From Blumeriella jaapii (taxonomy: Eukaryota; Ascomycota; Leotiomycetes; Helotiales; Drepanopezizaceae), in NCBI GenBank assembly GCA_009599575.1, contig VWND01000013.1:124001-188000 (forward strand): 64,000 nt of DNA, read 5' to 3'. The notes beneath the pieces are model-generated. The model was not told where the DNA came from and searched no databases. It saw only the letters and a program-made list of their open reading frames with translations. Below are positions 49,640-61,770 of this stretch, in pieces. Each line of letters starts with the position of its first letter. Position 1 is the stretch's first letter. The translations under genes were made by a program, and so were the position numbers.

Positions 49640-49906
49640 TGTGACGACTCACTCGTTTGCTCCTCGCGTCATCCCAGCAATTACGTATAGTTGCAAGCTC
49701 TCTGGTCTTCTGGTGGGTCTTTTATCAACTGTGGAGACTATTATGTATATAAGGCTCTTTCCCTTTAGCAACCTCTGCCTTTTGCAGTTGTTGATTCTAA
49801 GTGAATATCTTTGTTGTTACAGAACCAAAGGCTCGTTTCTCATACCATGTGAACACGGCGACCAGTTGACTGATCTCCCAGCCTTTCGACTGATTAGATC
49901 GTTACA
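49640..49906 (+). repeat. Gyp1 copy 1e 3' LTR
   Basis: 267 bp, ending gatcgttaca, followed by TSD gaaac. Confidence 0.93.
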
Positions 49907-49911
49907 GAAAC

Positions 49912-50215
49912 GAGCGTAAAAAAAAAAAAAAAAAAAAATATATATATTTACGATTAAAACTTAAAAGCTAAAACAGATATATACCGTTTTCGATTCGAAA
50001 ATACGTTATAAAAAAAAAACGAAAGCAAAAAAACAATAATTCTAATAAAATCTTTTAAAATTTTAAAACTTTTAACGATTTCTTTTACTTTTCGAAATAT
50101 AATCGCTGCCAAAAAAAAAGCATCGTATAGCTAATTATTAAAAAATCGAACATTATAAATATAATAAAAAAAAATATATAATTTTAAATTGCTTCGAAGC
50201 TAACAAATCTAAAAA
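49912..50215 (+). pseudogene. gag: Gyp3a gag remnant, C-terminal part with zinc-knuckle traces
   Basis: Follows the Gyp1e insertion. At about 50105-50150 the sequence corresponds to the CCHC knuckle that is readable in Gyp3b; here the first Cys codon is TAT and the last is TAT, and an A-run change shifts the frame between the Cys pair and the His. A second knuckle trace ends in NCFEAN. Confidence 0.7.
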
Positions 50216-50289
50216 TTCGGAAAAAGCTTCCGCTCGATTTTAATTTCGTCGTTATTAATAAAATCGAACGAAAAAAAAAAGCAGAAAAT

Positions 50290-53200
50290 AATAATTTCAA
50301 TCGAAATTAAAAAAGCCAAAAGCGAAATTCGTACGAAACGAGCTTTTATCGATTGCGGCGCGGAAAAAAACTGCGTAATTCAAAAGTTATTAATTAAATG
50401 TAAATAAAAACCAATTTAAAAATATATTAATTTATTTACGATTGAAAAAAAAAAGTAATTATTTACGATACGCATACGCAATTTATTCGCGCTATTAATA
50501 ATTATAAAACAATTAAAAAAATACAAAGCGATTTCGTAGCTTGCGATATAAATATCCTAAAGGTTTTATTTATTTTAAAATTCTTTTGGTTGCGAAATAT
50601 CGACCCCGCTATAAGCTTTCGAGCTAAATCGTGGCGATACCCAGTCGAACGTTTATAATTTAATTTCGTTATAATCAAACGTTTTAAAAAAAAATCCAAA
50701 AAAAAACAAGCGTTTTATATCGTTTTAAAAAAAGTTATTAAAAAACAATATTAATTATCTTTTAAATACGACGATTACGCCGATATGTTTAACGATACCG
50801 CCGCGATTATTCTAGCTTTTTATTATTTTATAAAACATCGAATAAACTTCGCAAAAAAAAAAACCTTTTTTAAAAACCAATTTACTTTTTGTCGGAATTT
50901 AAACTTACCGAATTGCGCGAATATTTCGATTCGAATTTAAAAAAAAACTAAATAAAAAGATTTATTAGCTCTGCCGGCGCATCGGTAATATTTATACCGA
51001 AAAAAAACGGAAATTTACGATTATACGTCGATTATAAAAATCTAAACGCAATTACGATTAAAAATCGAACTTTTTTATTTTTTATAAACGAAATTTTAAA
51101 TCGTTTAAAAAAAGCTAAAATATTTATTAAGTTAAATTTTATTTGGGCGTACTATCGCCTTCGAATAAAAAAGAAAAATAAATAAAAAACTGCGTTTCGC
51201 ATTCGTTACGGATATTTCGAATACTACGTATTACCTTTCGGCCTTTCGAACGCATCAGCAACCTTCTAAGCGTATATTAATTAAGCTTTAGTCGGTTTAG
51301 TAAATATTACGTATATAATTTATTTCGACGATATTTTAATATTTTTCGAAAATCCCGACGATTATATAAACGCGGTAAAAAAAGTTTTCGAAAGATTTTG
51401 TATTAATAAATTTTACGAAAATCTAAAAAAATATATTTTCGATACGAATACGATTGAGTTTTTAGGCTTCGTCGTTATTTCTACGAAAATTAAAATGGAT
51501 TTAAAAAAAATAAATAATATTCGAAAATAGCCTTTTTTTATTACGTGGCGAAATATTCAAATGTTTTTAGGTTTTATTAATTTTTATAAACGTTTTATTA
51601 AAAACTACGCTAAGTTTTGCCGATTTATTACAAATCTTTTAAAAAAATACAACGAAAAAAAATATCGGACCTTTTTCGTTTTTTATTCGAAGCGAAAATC
51701 GCTTTTTTATTTTTAAAAAAAAAGTTTTGCAAAACACCGATTCTACGCTATTTCGATCTTCGATTAAAAATTCAAATCGAAACAAACGCTTCGAAATTCG
51801 TTATAAACGGAATATTATTTTAATTATTCGGCGAAAATGCGAAAGCACGTTGATATCTTATCGCGTACTATTCGAAAAAGCTTTTTTTTATAAAACAAAA
51901 ATACGAAATTTACGACGCTAAGCTAATAGCTATAATTTACGCTTTTAAATAATAAAGCTAATATTTACGTAGCGTTTCCGACGTTATTATTATACGTACA
52001 AATTATTATAATTTAAAATACTTTTTTACGAAAAAACGTTTAAACGAACGCGAAGCGAAATAGGCCGACGAGGTAGCTGAATACGATTTTGCAATCGAAT
52101 ATAAAACAAAAGTTTTTAATTCGGCGGATAGTTTTTTTCGCCGGTCAGATTTAAAAAAAAATTTAAAAAAAAATAACGAATAATTATTTACGCTGCATCG
52201 TAAATTGAAATTAATTTATTTAAAAAATTTTAAAATGTTTTTCGCAGTAAAAATACGCTTAAAATCGGAGCATAAACCATTTCGCGCCGATAAATATTCG
52301 AAGCTTTTATTAACGGAATCAAAAAATAAAAAGCAAACGGGAAAAAGCCAAATAAAAAGCTTTTTCGCCGGATTGTTTTTTACTAATATTATTAATTGTA
52401 AATAATATATATTACGAAGCGTAGCCGTTATATTGCTATAATCCGAAACGGCTAATAACGAATTAGCAAAACCGATTTATAAAACTATTTTTAAATTGCA
52501 AAAATTTGATTTTTTTATATTATAAAAAACGTACGAATCGGCTTCGTAAAGCAATCGAGCCGAATTCGAAAAATATTAGCGTATAAGCTAAAATAAATTA
52601 TTACGTTATAAAAAACGTGCGTATATTTCGAATAAAAGCGTTATTAAAAGCGATATATTAAAAATTAATTACGACGATCCGACCGCCGGCTATTAAAGCT
52701 TTCGGCGAACGCTAAAACTGGTCGAAAAAAAGTATTTCTGGCCTGGTTTACGAAGCGACGTAAAGCGTTACGTTAATACATATAGAAAATACTAAAAAAG
52801 CAAATTTAAAAAGCATCGATTTTATAGCGAATTAGCTTTTTTTTCGATTTTTATAAAATTTTTAAAAAAAAAAATTATAAATTTTATTACGAATTTATTT
52901 TTTAACAAAAACCGAAATCGTATTTACGATTCGATATTCGTTATAATAAACCGATATACGAAGTTATCGAAATATATACCGATACAAAAAACGATTTTAA
53001 TTTCAAATTTAGCTAAAATATTTATATAATATATTTATAAAAATTTTAGCTGTTTTAAAAAAATTATTATAAACAAAAAGTTAGTTTTTATTAATAAATT
53101 CTGGTTTTTAATAATATTTTATTTATAAATACGACGTCGATTAAACACCGCTTTTTATTTTTAAATAAATAGCCAAACGAAACGTTAAAATCAAATTTTA

Positions 53201-53950
53201 AAATTTTATTTTCGCATATACTACGATTATCGATAAAACGATTGGGCTACGAAGCTTATTTTAGCCGAATTTACGTATAATAACTCGATATACGCTTTTA
53301 CGAATTTTATTTTTTTTCGCATATTATACGGCTTTTATTTAAAACTTAGCAGCAACGTCGAAAACGACGTCGTAAAAAAAAAGTATCGTTAGCGGAAAAA
53401 CGAATTAAAATATTACAAAAAAAAAAAAATATTTAGTAAAAAGCTAAAAAAAGCCAACGCGAATTATAAAAGGTTTTACGACGCTAAATATAAAAAGATT
53501 AGATTTTAAATAAGCGATAAAATATTATTATCGATTAAAAACCTTCGATAGCTGCGATTTTCTCGAAAGCTTTTAAATAAATATTTAAAGCTTTTTAAAA
53601 TCAAACGAATTATATACGAGCACGGCCAAGTTTATTAATTCGAGCTTTTTTTTTAATATCGTATTTACGATATTTTCTACGTTTTTTTATTAAAATTTTA
53701 GCAGAGTCGAAATAATACCGAGCCGAAAAATAATATAATAAAACTTTAAAAATTCGAAAAATACGAAATTAAATTAATACAAATTTATAAAAATACAAAA
53801 AAAGGCCGATATTATTTAATGCGATAAAAAAGCTATTTACTAAGCGAAAATTCGTAAAAGCCAGAAAACCATTTTACGAACGCAAAAAAAATTGTAAAAA
53901 AATATTTAAAAAATACGATAAATAATAGCAACGGAGCAGCAACGAATACG
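50290..53950 (+). pseudogene. pol: Gyp3a pol remnant with chromodomain
   Basis: Protease: AFIDCGAEKNCVIQ at about 50340-50385. RT: from about 50960, with RLYVDYKNLNAIT, YYVLPFGLSNASATF near 51220, and catalytic box YFDDILIFF near 51325. FLGFINFYKRFIKNYAK at about 51565 marks the RT connection. RNase H: about 51720-52100. Integrase: about 52400-53650, very degraded. Chromodomain: about 53755-53910, YEIKLIQIYKNTKKGRYYL followed by SENS*KPENHFTNAK, where the expected Trp codon is now a stop. The RIP load is heavy. Confidence 0.82.
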
Positions 53951-54219
53951 CGTCGTAAAAGCAAAAAAAAAAAATATATATTTAAAAAACATTAAAAAAA
54001 CCGCCGTTAAAACGATTTATTTTTCGTATTATTATCGTTATTTTTTTTTTTTTATCGCTATTTTTTTTAAATTTAAAAACAGCGGCAAGTTAAAAAAAAT
54101 TAATATTAAACGAATTCGCAGAATATTCGATTTATTTTAATTAAAATTTTTATAATAGCCGTAATCGAATTTTAAATTACAATTACGATATTTTCGTAAA
54201 AATTCAAAATTTAATTTAA

Positions 54220-54411
54220 TTAATCAGAATAAATCCGAGCGACGTTTTCGAAACGTCGGAAAATACGTTTTATATTAGCGTCGTTAAAAAAAAAACCGGC
54301 GCAGCTAAAGCTTTTAAAACAGCAGCAGCCGTTAAACCGGCAAAAGCGGACGCAATAGCAGCGGCGGCAATTCGAACCGCGGCGCGATTCGTACGATTTT
54401 CGATTATTATA
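54220..54411 (-). pseudogene. Antisense accessory ORF of Gyp3a, C-terminal part
   Basis: Minus strand. It encodes the Ala-rich segment (NRTNRAAVRIAAAAIASAFA) and, after a one-base change in a poly-T run, the tail IKRIFRRFENVARIYSD with a stop at 54220. Cop1 separates it from its upstream part at 60382-60768. The sequence is collinear with 29110-29350 of Gyp3b. Confidence 0.55.
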
Positions 54412-54416
54412 AAAGC

Positions 54417-54611
54417 TGTTGGTATCACAGGTGGTGATACAGATACGACTAGTCGTAGTAAATCGGGTTGAAACTGTATGCATTCTACTGGGTCTAGCTG
54501 GTGTGAAAATATGGGATAGATGTGCGAGCGCTAGCGGGCGCTAGCGCTGCGCATTTACAATTGTGATCCCGCATTATCTGATCCCACGTGATTCTTATGG
54601 ATATTCCCATA
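54417..54611 (-). repeat. Cop1 3' LTR
   Basis: 195 bp, tgttggtatcac to attcccata. It contains a perfect inverted repeat, agcgctagcg gg cgctagcgct, at 54527-54548. Confidence 0.88.
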
Positions 54612-54649
54612 CTGGCAGTTTTTTTTTTTTAGTAGAATGCGTTTTTGGC

Positions 54650-57150
54650 TTGCAACGTGTTTAAACGCAATTGCAAATTAACTTTTTAAGTTAGCCCTTT
54701 TCTTTTCTATTTATCCAGCTTTTTATTTTAATCGTTAGCTTGTTTTCCTCGATAAACGTCGTAAACGCTTTATTTGGGGCTGCTTTCGTTATAGCGTCCG
54801 CCAGATTATTTTTGCCGTCAATCTAGCGAATTTCTGTTATTTCTCGCTTTTCGTATAATTGGCGCAACGCTATAATATCGATTATAAGCTTTTTTTCTTT
54901 TGTCGTTCCAAGTTTTATTAAGCATTCGTATAATAAATAAAAGTCCGTACAAACGATTAATAGAATTTTTGGTAAATTAAGCTGCTAAATAATTTGTTTT
55001 AAAATAATCGCAATCGCAATTACTAAATCGGCTCCGGCTATTATTCCCAGAATTTCGCTAGCTAATACGCTTTTTATAACACGTCGGCTTTTAATAAAAC
55101 TGAAATATATAACGTTGCTTTGCATAAAAAAGTCGTCGTTTTCGAATAAAATGTTTTTATTATTAATAGCGATAACGTAATTAATTTAGCTATTTAAATT
55201 TTTGTTATTAGCAAACGAGCCGTTTATAAAAACGTATAATTTTATGCGATTTATATCGAAAAGTATATAAATTAATTTTCGGCTTTGGTTATTTATTATT
55301 TATTTTATTCGTTTGTTTAGCTCGACAATTTTCTTTTGGCCTGAGCTTTTAAATTGCGCAGCTGTAAACAACGCGAATATAGCTTCTGATTAGCAAATTG
55401 ACGTAATATAAGCTTTTAAAGCTTTTTGGCTGGCGTATTTTTATATTTGAATATTTGGGTTATTTAAAACAAGCTTTAGATTTTTATCTTGGTTTTTTTA
55501 TATAAAAGTTATATAATCGCTTTTTTAAAATCAAAACGCATCCGTTAAAAGCTAGATTATGCGAAATTGTAAGCTTATTTATTAGTTTTGCCGTTAATTT
55601 GGCTTTTTCCAGCTTAGCTTTTTTTTTTATAATAAAACGTTCGTTATTAAAAAAATATATATCGTTCGTTTGCATTTTAATTAATTCAAAAGCGTTTTTT
55701 CTAATAGTAATTAATAGGCAGAAATCGTAAATTAACGTAACGGCAAACAGCTTTTTTTTATAATAAATATAATATATTATTTACTAAAATGTTTTTGCTT
55801 TCGGAATTTTATATAACGTTTTTTTAATTCGTATAATCGTATTTTCGAAATACAAATAAGCTATTTCTTTTAATAGTTTTGCCAGAATTAGCCGGTTTAG
55901 CGGTTGTTTATTTTATATATAAGCTTAAATAATATTTTGTAAATACAAATGTATTTTTCGTTGCAATAACGAAAAGGCTAAAGCAATAATTAATTTTTGG
56001 CTCGAACGCTAAATTATAAATGATTGCGTTAATATAATTTTTTTGCTTTGGTTCAAAAAAACTTGTATTATAAGCTTTGACTTTTCGAACGAAATAAAAA
56101 ATTTTTTCGCTTTTATTTTATTTATTAAACGTAATCCGAAAACTCGCACGCTATTATATTAAATTGAATCGTATTATATAAATTCGAATACTTTTGTAGT
56201 TAATAAATTTTCGATTTTACGTTAAAAGTTTTTAAACGCTTCGCTTTTCGTTATAATCATTTTAAAAACGCGTAATTTAGCTAAAAACTTCCGATTTGAC
56301 TTTTTTTTATGCGTCAGAAACGTATTAAGCTTTTCGCAAAAAATTTTAGTAATCAGCTGCTTAAAATATATATCGTCGTATTTGCGTAAAGCTTTTTTTA
56401 TTCGGCCTGTACGACGTGGTTCTGCTGGTTCTGAAGGGTTTTTTTAATTTTGTACGCTTGGAAAAAAGTTTTAAAATTCTTTTTTATCAGGTTCCGGTTC
56501 GTCGTTTTCCGAAGGTTTTTAATTATATAATTTTACAACCGTTATTTTTAATTAAACTGCTTTTTTTTTAATTTAAACGGTATACGTTTGTTTTTTAATT
56601 GCGAAAAAGATATAAAGGCCTTTTTATTAAGCTTTTTCGTTGCTTATCCTTTCGCGTTATATACGAATTTGCGATTGGAAAAGCAAGTTTAGCGTTTCGA
56701 ATATATTCGGGCTATTACGCGTATAAAATATATTTTGCATTTGACGAATTGCTTGCAATCGACGGATTTTCGCTATTTTTTTGCGTATAGCTTTTTTTCG
56801 CTTTGTAATATTTGCAAAAAAGAGATTATTTTCGTAAATGCGAAAGTAAGCGCCGAATACAAGTAAAATTAAAATAAAACTTATTGAACCGGCTGTATCG
56901 TTGATAATTTTCAGGATTATTTATAAGCGTTGTTTTTTAAAAGTACCGGTTTTTTTTTAAGTTTAGCTGTAATAATCTTATAAAAACACGTCGCAACGTA
57001 TAATAATAGCGCTTAATTTTTTTTATATTATTATATGTTTCGGTAAATATTTGCTTAATAATAATTAATATTGTTTTTGCTAGTTTTTTTAAACTCTTTT
57101 GCGTTAAAATTGGTATTTGAATCGTATATAATAATATCGAAAAGTTTTAA
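54650..57150 (-). pseudogene. pol: Cop1 pol remnant, RT and RNase H
   Basis: The minus strand reads ALRQLYEKREITEIR and DGKNNLADAITKAAPNKA near 54750-54880. This is the copia RNase H C-terminal region, which ends in a D-x-x-N-L/P-A-D-x-x-T-K pattern. MQTNDIYFF begins at 55675, the mutated form of the RT catalytic M-Q-T-D-D box. The remaining RT lies to the right up to about 57150. RIP stops are frequent. Confidence 0.8.
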
Positions 57151-60100
57151 ATACGTATTTATTTAGCATTTCCGCAATTAATTAAAAGTTTTAAATACGA
57201 TTATATTTTTGAAAAACGCTGCCGAATTAAACGAAATTGCAAAATCGATAACGTGTAATACTAAGCTTTTATTTAGATATATTATATTAATAATAATAAA
57301 ATAATTGAATTTTTGATCGTTTTTTAAAATAAATTTGTATTTGCTAAAATTTGCGCCGTGCATTTAATATTAATAATAAAACTTTTTAATTGTTTTTAAA
57401 ACTTTTAGAAATACGTTTTCGTAGCCGAATAAATCAAACATTTTTGCAAAGCGCGCCGCGAAAAAATGTCCGAATCGGCGGTATATTTAACGTAATTCTA
57501 TAATTATCAAATAAGCTAAAATAGCCTTTTTCGTATATAATATTAAAAACGAATGGCCTTATTTGCGAATAACTGAAATTTTTTTTTAGTTTTTAAATAA
57601 AAATATCGGACAGATTATTATAATAAATTTTCAAACGATCGAAATTCTAAAAAAAAATCAAAAAATAACGTATTTACGTTGATTAAATAAAAAATAATTA
57701 ATTTTAACGGTATTGTTATATTTATAAAACCGGTAATTTTCGTTGTGTTATCGTTAAATTTAATTTTGATTTTGCTTTCAAATCGATTTATATGCGAAAA
57801 GATAAAAAGTAATTTTTGCAAAACTTCGGCTTATCGTTTTTTTTGCAATAAAAACCTTTATTGCTTTTATATCTGAAATAAAATCTTGGAATTTGTAAAA
57901 GAAATAGCGTTCGAATACGAATTGATCGAGAGAAATAATGGTCGAAAAAAGTGAATATGGGTTTTTATTCGTATACGCGTGGTACGTAGCGTAATTACGT
58001 AAATTATTTATTAATTATTGGCCGTTAATTGCTTTTAATTCAGTCGTAAATTAAATTGCGGCCGCTGATTATTAATTCTTACGCTTTCCGCTGGCTTTCG
58101 ATACGCTTTCGCTTTTAATTTCAGTTAAAAACTGGCGATATTCGGCAAAAATATAGTTAACGCCTGTAAAATAGTGAGATTCGTATTTTTAGGTTTCGTA
58201 GGCTGCTTTTCGCTTTTTTGGCGTATATTAAATAAACTAATGGTTTGGCTTTTTGCATATATAATAAAGCTTTTTACGGTTTGGGCCGGTGCTTTTCGGG
58301 TTGCTACGGAAAAGGGCCTTGTATTTTTTTCGGTATAAATCTTTTCGACTTCTGTTTTTTCTATTGCTTTTATATTCGCGATCGGTGTAATATGCGCCCG
58401 ATAAATCCTTTTATATATTACCGGTATTTTCGTTTTGTTTTGAAAAATGCCGGTCTGGTATAAATAGGTTCCAGTTGGGTTTAGTTTTAAAATAACCGAT
58501 ATAAAACTTTTTAATTATATTAAAAAAGCAGTAGAAAACTCTGCTAGGTTGTACTGCGCATACGCGTATTTTGGCATATCCTTAACCGCATTTATTAATA
58601 CGTCGCGAAGTGTTTTATTTATATAATATTCGGAAATTAAATTGCGCTGAATTATTATCAGCTTTTTGGCTATAATTAAAAAACATTCGGACTTGGTTTT
58701 GATAGCGTTTTCAAATATGAAAGCTATACGAAATAAACTTATAAATCGCTATTTTTCGAAGTATTTCTGGGCGGATTCGAAAATCTCGAACTGCTTTTTT
58801 ATTAAAGCAATTATAATTTAAAACTCGTAGTTTTAGCCGTACAATTTAGTTATATAAAAGTCGTAGGCGTCGTTTTTTAGCATAAATAAAAAAACAATTG
58901 CGTAGCTAATTTCGTTTTTTTGCTAGATTTCAAGTTTTAAATAATTTTTATAAAAAATATTTAATTTGTTGTTTAAAATCTCGTATTTCGCATTTTTATA
59001 TTTTTTTTTTATTATTATATAATTTTAGAAATATTTTTAATTTAACGAAAATAATCGGAGATTTGCGTATAAAATAGGGCCGGAAATTGCAGCTTTGGAT
59101 AGAATTGCTTTGATCGGACGTATATGCGGTACTTTCGTTAGTATTCGGGCTGGTGTTAAAAAAACTCTTTGATTTCGATATTGCGTTATGAATCGTACGG
59201 GCTATATAAGTTATTGCGACCGATACTTTTAAAGTTTTGATTTCTAAAGTTATATTAAGATTTTATCGGCTATGCAAAAGTATCGGAATTTTCTTTTGCT
59301 TTGTTAAATAATGGCCCATTTGGTTTTTTAATTTTGCGATTATATTTTCGGAATATTTCGTCGTATTTAATACGCAACCGAATTCTTTTTTTTTTGCAAA
59401 ACAAAAGTTTATTCGATTTTATTTAATTTTAATCGAGCTTAAATTACTGCCGCGTATAAGATTTTTATTACAAATCTTATAAAAAGGCCTGCGATTAAGC
59501 AGGTTTCGCGGAATTTTTTTTAAGCTCGGAAATTAAGCTTTGCAAACGTATCGAAGGTTTATTTTTTTAAAATTTTTCCGAATAATTTATAATAATTCGT
59601 AAAATAAATCTAGTCTGTTATTTGTTTTGTAAATTTCGCAGCAAAGCGCAATATATTTATTTAAAGCTTTTTCGGAAAACGTTGCTGGATCCATTTTTTT
59701 ATTTTAATCCTCGACATCGTATTTAATATATGCAAATATCGGGATTATTTTAAATATTTATTTTTAATAATAGAGCGATTTGTATTTAAGGTCCGGTACT
59801 TCGTAATTAATAGCGGTAGTTAAATTAATAGCGTTTTTAATTGTTTTTAATTAGTAATTATCGCAAAATATAAGCTGCAACAGATTGGAAGGTGGAGCGT
59901 TTGCTTGCTTGTATTGCTGTTTGGTTTTCAAAATCTTTTTTCGAAATCGTAAAACTCGTCGAACAGCGGTATTAATAAAATATAATTAAATAAAAATTAT
60001 TAAATCTGATTTTAGCTATTTTTTCTTTTTTTTTAGTCGTTTTGCATAATAAAAGAAGATTGGTAGCTTTTAGCGCAAATCGGAAAAAAGAAAGTTTTTT

Positions 60101-60181
60101 TGCATAACAAAATCTTTTAAACTTGCTTTTTTTATTAAATCTTGCGAATTTATGGTTAAAAAAAAATTAATTATTAATTAA
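57151..60181 (-). pseudogene. Cop1 gag-protease-integrase remnant
   Basis: By position this holds gag, protease and integrase of the copia element on the minus strand. Only short broken frames remain (for example 57178-57363 and 57618-57821, minus) and I could not read a reliable GKGH, CCHC or D-D-E motif. A plus-strand frame at 58245-58463 is aromatic-rich and looks like antisense shadow. Confidence 0.5.
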
Positions 60182-60376
60182 TATTAGTATTACAAATAAT
60201 GATACAAATACGACTAGTCGTAATAAATCGGATTGAAATTGTATGCATTTTACTGGATCTAGCTGATATGAGAATATAGGGTAGATATGCGAGCGCTAGC
60301 GGGCGCTAGCGCTGCGCACCTACAACTGTGATCCCGTATCACCTGATCCCACGTGATCCCTATGGGTATTCCCACA
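60182..60376 (-). repeat. Cop1 5' LTR
   Basis: 195 bp, starting tattagtatt (RIP form of tgttggtatc). The inverted repeat around 60292-60313 is identical to that of the other LTR, although neighbouring bases differ by transitions. Confidence 0.88.
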
Positions 60377-60381
60377 AAAGC

Positions 60382-60768
60382 CGAAGCGTTATTTTTTTTT
60401 TAAACGATTTATATAAGCGTTGTAAATAATAAAATCGATAAAAGTTTTAGCAAAAGCTTTAGTTTCGGTAATAAAAAAAAAAAAAGCGGCAGCGGCGATA
60501 GCAATATCGAAACGATTTATAAAATCGTTAAAATCCGCGAAAAAAATTTGCGTTTCGATAGCGGGTACGATAAAAACTTATAGCTAATTAAAAGCGAATC
60601 CGAATAAAAGTCTAAAAGATTTATAAAAAAATATTAAATATGCAAAACTTTACAGCGATTGTATTTTACGTTAAAAAGTTCGAAAACGCAAAAAAGCAAA
60701 AAGGCCGCTATAATGCTTTCGCGTAAAATTAAGCGTGTATACCGAAAGCAAATAAAAGTTAAAAACAT
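60382..60768 (-). pseudogene. Antisense accessory ORF of Gyp3a, N-terminal part
   Basis: The minus-strand ATG at 60768-60766 is at the same place as the ATG at 28767 in Gyp3b. The frame reads MFLTFICFRYTRL and later VKYNRCKVLH: two of the Cys of Gyp3b are Tyr here (TGC to TAC), as expected from G-to-A mutation. After the frame change, IETQIFFADFNDFINRF aligns with Gyp3b. The reading direction is opposite to gag-pol. Confidence 0.55.
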
Positions 60769-61110
60769 TTTAAAAATTCGCGGCGAACGCGGCGAAAAAC
60801 AATTAATTAAAATAAAAAAAAAGCTAACGAAAAAATAAAAAAAAAAAAAAAAAATTAAACAGGAAAATAGCGGTTATTTTAAGAAAAAAAGTTTTTTCAA
60901 ACGAAAATGCGAACGCTATCGAAAACAAAAAAAACAAAATAATAAAACAGCTATAATTCACGACCGAAAGCGAAAAAAATAGCTATAATTCACGATCAAA
61001 AGCGGAAAAAACCGCATGTTATTTCGAAAGCGTAACGCATATTATATACGAAAGCATACGCATAAAAAAATCAATCGCTTTTAGAAACCAAAGGTTTTAA
61101 AAAAAAATAA
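60769..61110. other. Gyp3a 3' terminal spacer
   Basis: AT-rich, collinear with 28420-28766 of Gyp3b but with a much shorter poly-A run at 60838-60855. No gene. Confidence 0.5.
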
Positions 61111-61524
61111 TATCAGAAATTAATATTACGTATATAAGTCAGATAATCCGCCAAAATCTTTTGTTTTTTATTAATTTTCGAATAATATTTTCTGCGGATA
61201 AACCGTAGAGGCTGGATAATATTGTAAAAGTTGTAAATAATATTTAAATAAAACATTTTATAAAAATAATTGCTAAAAAACCAGTTATTAAGATTATATT
61301 AAAAAGAATTGAAAAAAAGTCGGAATAGGGGCTGGAAAAGCATACTAAATGGAATTCGCCTGGTTTCCTGAGAAATACTTTTTTCGAAGGCTCCACCCTT
61401 TTTTTTATATTTATACGCGCCTTTTACTAGAAATATAAAAGGTAGAAATCAATCTGGCTATCAACCCAACCTTATCTGAGCTTTATTGTCTGAACTAGTG
61501 TTTCCCTGCCTTTCAATCCTTACA
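61111..61524 (+). repeat. Gyp3a 3' LTR
   Basis: A 414-bp LTR, tatcagaaat to aatccttaca. The right half is less mutated than the left. Confidence 0.88.
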
Positions 61525-61529
61525 CTAAG

Positions 61530-61770
61530 CTTAATTATAAATGGCTCGGATTTTACGAAGTATACGAGGCCGAATTAAATAAAAGCTATTATAAGCTTAC
61601 GGAATTCGATAAAACAAAACTGAAAAAAACGTTCGCCGCTAACCGATTAAAACGATTTTACAAAAAAAACCAATAAATCTACTTTTCAAATTCTGATTTA
61701 AACAGCGATTCCGATTTTAACGTTTCCGACGACGATTCCGATTAAAGCGATTATATTTTTGAAAAAAAAA
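61530..61770 (+). pseudogene. pol: Gyp2 pol remnant, part 3 (integrase C-terminus)
   Basis: It resumes after Gyp3a with YKWLGFYEVYEAELNKSYYKL, then TKLKKTFAANRLKRFYKKNQ. This is the GPY/F-like module and the L-x-G-x-x-A-x-N-R-L-K-x-F ending common in Ty3/gypsy integrases. The tail to about 61755 is Ser/Asp-rich (SDLNSDSDFNVSDDDSD). No chromodomain follows. Confidence 0.8.

Larger units (their letters stand above)
43504..49906 (+). mobile_element. Gyp1 copy 1e: best-preserved chromovirus
   Basis: A 6403-bp element with LTRs at 43504-43770 and 49640-49906 and perfect TSD gaaac (43499-43503 and 49907-49911), inserted in the gag of Gyp3a. GC content is near-normal and long frames remain. gag at 43894-45065 and a pol frame at about 45395-49639 cover all expected domains. 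It is nevertheless inactive as written: two small deletions and several stops interrupt it. It serves as the reference for reading the other Gyp1 copies. Confidence 0.95.
54417..60376 (-). mobile_element. Cop1: 5.96 kb Ty1/copia element
   Basis: 195-bp LTRs at 54417-54611 and 60182-60376, with perfect TSD aaagc (54412-54416 and 60377-60381). It is inserted in the antisense ORF of Gyp3a. Coding is on the minus strand, with RT/RNase H at the left, so the 5' LTR is the right one. RT-RNase H next to the 3' LTR, with no integrase after it, is the Ty1/copia order. Confidence 0.9.
26602..61524 (+). mobile_element. Gyp3a: ~7.35 kb chromovirus hosting three large insertions
   Basis: The 5' LTR starts tgtcaggaacc at 26602 and the 3' LTR ends ccttaca at 61524, with perfect TSD ctaag on both sides (26597-26601 and 61525-61529). 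Own sequence: 26602-27999, 43202-43498, 49912-54411 and 60382-61524. It is interrupted by Gyp3b, Gyp1 copy 1e and Cop1, each with its own TSD. Subtracting them leaves ~7.35 kb, which agrees with ~7.36 kb for Gyp3b. Sense strand is plus: gag, pol with chromodomain, then a ~1.2 kb 3' region with an antisense reading frame. Confidence 0.9.
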
